A stretch of 64,000 nt of DNA from Pseudovibrio sp. Ad37 (GTDB taxonomy: Bacteria > Pseudomonadota > Alphaproteobacteria > Rhizobiales > Stappiaceae). Location of the stretch: NCBI RefSeq assembly GCF_001623075.1, contig NZ_LMCF01000004.1:38206-102205 (forward strand), given 5' to 3'. The stretch's first letter is position 1, and each line of letters begins with the position of its first letter. The notes below the pieces were generated by a model. The model was not told where the DNA came from. It saw only the letters and a program-made list of their open reading frames with translations, and searched no databases. Made by a program: the position numbers and the translations under genes. Shown here piece by piece: positions 62,889-64,000 of this stretch.

Positions 62889-63299
62889 ATGCGTGTCACC
62901 CGCACTGGAAAAGCGATTAACACTGGAACTGACGCTGATCGTCGCTATCGCGATATCAGTTCTCGTCGCCACGCCAAAATCACAGAGCAAAACGCAGAGA
63001 CTGTCTCAAGACGGAACACCTATGGCAAAGCAGGCAAAGAGCTGCAAGTCTCTGAGGATGTCACCACCACGCAGACCCAGCACGAAAAAGACGCCCAGTT
63101 CTATGAACTGCCAAAGCGCATCAACGTCTTCCGCTGCAACTCTGCTTTCCTCGCCCACCTCATCGGCATCAAAGAAAACGCCGCCCACCTGCGCGACCGC
63201 CGCCGCGTAGAACCCGAAGAAGGCGCCATCAGCTACACCACCACCGAAAAAGCCCCCCGCCTCATCGGCGAAGGCCGCATCATCGAATACAACGCTTGA
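62889..63299 (+). CDS. unknown Arg-rich protein behind a sigma-54 promoter
   Basis: A 136-residue basic protein: DRRYRDISSRRHAKITEQNAETVSRR near the N-terminus, a central AFLAHLIGIKENAAHLRDRRRVEP segment and a GRIIEYNA end. No signal peptide or membrane helix. GGGGGAG stands seven bases before ATG, and a hairpin GTCTCA-TTT-TGAGAC (62856-62870) lies in the leader. Similar short alphaproteobacterial proteins with an AxLAxLI...R-rich core exist, but no function is known to me. The only sigma-54-like gene in the window. Confidence 0.75.
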   Translation: MRVTRTGKAINTGTDADRRYRDISSRRHAKITEQNAETVSRRNTYGKAGKELQVSEDVTTTQTQHEKDAQFYELPKRINVFRCNSAFLAHLIGIKENAAHLRDRRRVEPEEGAISYTTTEKAPRLIGEGRIIEYNA

Positions 63300-64000
63300 G
63301 CTGAGTTCTGCCACAAACACCAACACCACCACATGGCATCCCATGCAGTGTTGGACCAGAGTTCCCGATAGTCGGGATGAGCAAGGCGGCAGGCAATACC
63401 TGCGCTACTTATTGAAACTAATTCTTCGGCATTGGCTACACGCCTTGCCCGGGCTTTCTTTGAATGAACAACGTCGCCTCTTTTGCCTATAAGGCACGAT
63501 AGCCGGTTTCCCGGAAAGAAAGTGGCTTACCCAGTCAGGTTTCCCTAGCCAGACAGTTCCTCCGTCTTTGACAAACACATCTGCAAAAGCAGGGTTTTAC
63601 TGCCGGTACATCTGCATCTATCACCGCGTGATACCCTATAGTCCTGGGCCCTTCCCCTCAAACCATGCGGTCACGTTTGAAGTTCGGTTCACCGGACCTC
63701 TGAAAGGTGCGTTACGTCTTCCAGAAGCCCCGCCCAACCTACGACAAACTGACGGTCGCTCCGCCAGCAGCCCGTTACGTAGGCATGCGCTTAGTATGGG
63801 CACGGTTTGAGGCCGGGGGGATAAGTTTTTTGAGACAGTCCATCCTACCCTTCGATGTCATCCCGGGCTTTGATGTTTGTCCCGGAGAGATGGTTGACGT
63901 TTATTCGGGGACATGGGTGACGGTCATGTTATGATGTTAAGTCGATTTTTGCGACTGTGTTTGCTGCAAAACATACGTTGAAGATCTCAGGTTTGTCTGA
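63300..64000. other. right-edge intergenic region holding repeat copy B
   Basis: About 700 nt after the 136-residue gene. Repeat copy B takes 63345-63785 on the minus strand. The rest (63786-64000) has no clear gene; plus-strand frames at 63568-63810 and 63707-63934 are shadows of the repeat. Confidence 0.55.
63345..63785 (-). repeat. structured dispersed repeat, copy B
   Basis: Minus-strand partner of copy A (45211-45599). Its 5' block has a hairpin CTGGAAG / CTTTCAG (63700-63706 with 63718-63724) closing a loop with GTAACGCA, where copy A has CCGGGTGA / TCACCCGG; the stem sequence differs but pairing holds. The 3' block keeps the outer stem GCAAGGCG / CGCCTTGC (63381-63388 with 63441-63448), CCAATGCCGAAGAA, the inner hairpin GCAGGT-ATT-GCCTGC and TCCCGA-CTA-TCGGGA. 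About 130 nt in the middle have no counterpart in copy A. Confidence 0.72.

Noticed and set aside
63568..63934. Two plus-strand frames near the right edge
   Set aside because: They run antisense through repeat copy B and show no family features.
1..64000. CRISPR array, prophage or intact insertion sequence
   Set aside because: No regularly spaced direct repeats, no integrase/transposase or phage structural gene was found on either strand.

Overview
The window looks like chromosomal DNA of a marine-type alphaproteobacterium near Stappiaceae/Rhizobiales; Pseudovibrio-like is my best guess. Base composition is near 50 % GC by eye. Supporting features are a crotonyl-CoA carboxylase/reductase beside an ethylmalonyl-CoA mutase (ethylmalonyl-CoA pathway), a metX-metW block divergent from chorismate mutase-hisC-tyrA, an alphaproteobacterial long dCTP deaminase, an IalB-family protein, and a SAM-II riboswitch in front of metZ. 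Genes are dense and mostly housekeeping. I see no prophage, CRISPR array, rRNA or intact insertion sequence.

Layout. 1-4.1 kb: DUF167 end, Trm112-like, Lon-substrate-domain protein, thioredoxin co-chaperone, aa-tRNA editing protein, di-haem peroxidase. 4.1-8.5 kb: AT-rich gap, two tRNA-Gly(GCC), FAD monooxygenase, YchJ-like protein, an orphan gene, TfoX-like protein. 8.7-13.6 kb: polysaccharide flippase with overlapping FemAB/GNAT-type protein, acyl-CoA synthetase, CAP lipoprotein. 13.7-17 kb: glycine betaine/choline-type ABC importer. 17.5-21.1 kb: ccrA divergent from ecm. 21.1-31 kb: LysR/metallo-hydrolase pair, small exported proteins, xthA, quinone reductase, TrmH-type methylase, IalB, rlmN, a SABATH-type methyltransferase. 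31-37.7 kb: membrane proteins, Zn/Cd/Pb P-type ATPase, MarR/cytochrome b561 pair, folP-folK. 37.7-45 kb: Bcr/CflA pump, AraC regulator with cupin gene, typA, TetR operon, fatty-acid hydroxylase-type protein. 45.2-53.7 kb: a structured repeat, sodC, tyrA-hisC-chorismate mutase, metX-metW, methyltransferase, gloB, DUF985 cupin. 54-64 kb: argG, an orphan coiled-coil protein, MAPEG protein, YcaQ-like protein, invasin-type beta-barrel, SAM-II/metZ, dCTP deaminase, YigZ, a sigma-54-preceded unknown gene and a second copy of the structured repeat.

How the parts connect. Methionine genes metX, metW and metZ lie within 12 kb of each other, and metZ carries the SAM sensor. CcrA and Ecm give acetyl-CoA assimilation without a glyoxylate shunt. 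Several local regulators (LysR, MarR, TetR, AraC) sit beside divergent targets, and clear palindromes can be seen in three of those promoter regions.

The most unusual signal is a roughly 390-440 nt element present twice in opposite orientation (45211-45599 and 63345-63785). Its hairpins keep pairing while their sequences change, and both copies point at the 3' end of a gene. Alignments and positions were made by eye.
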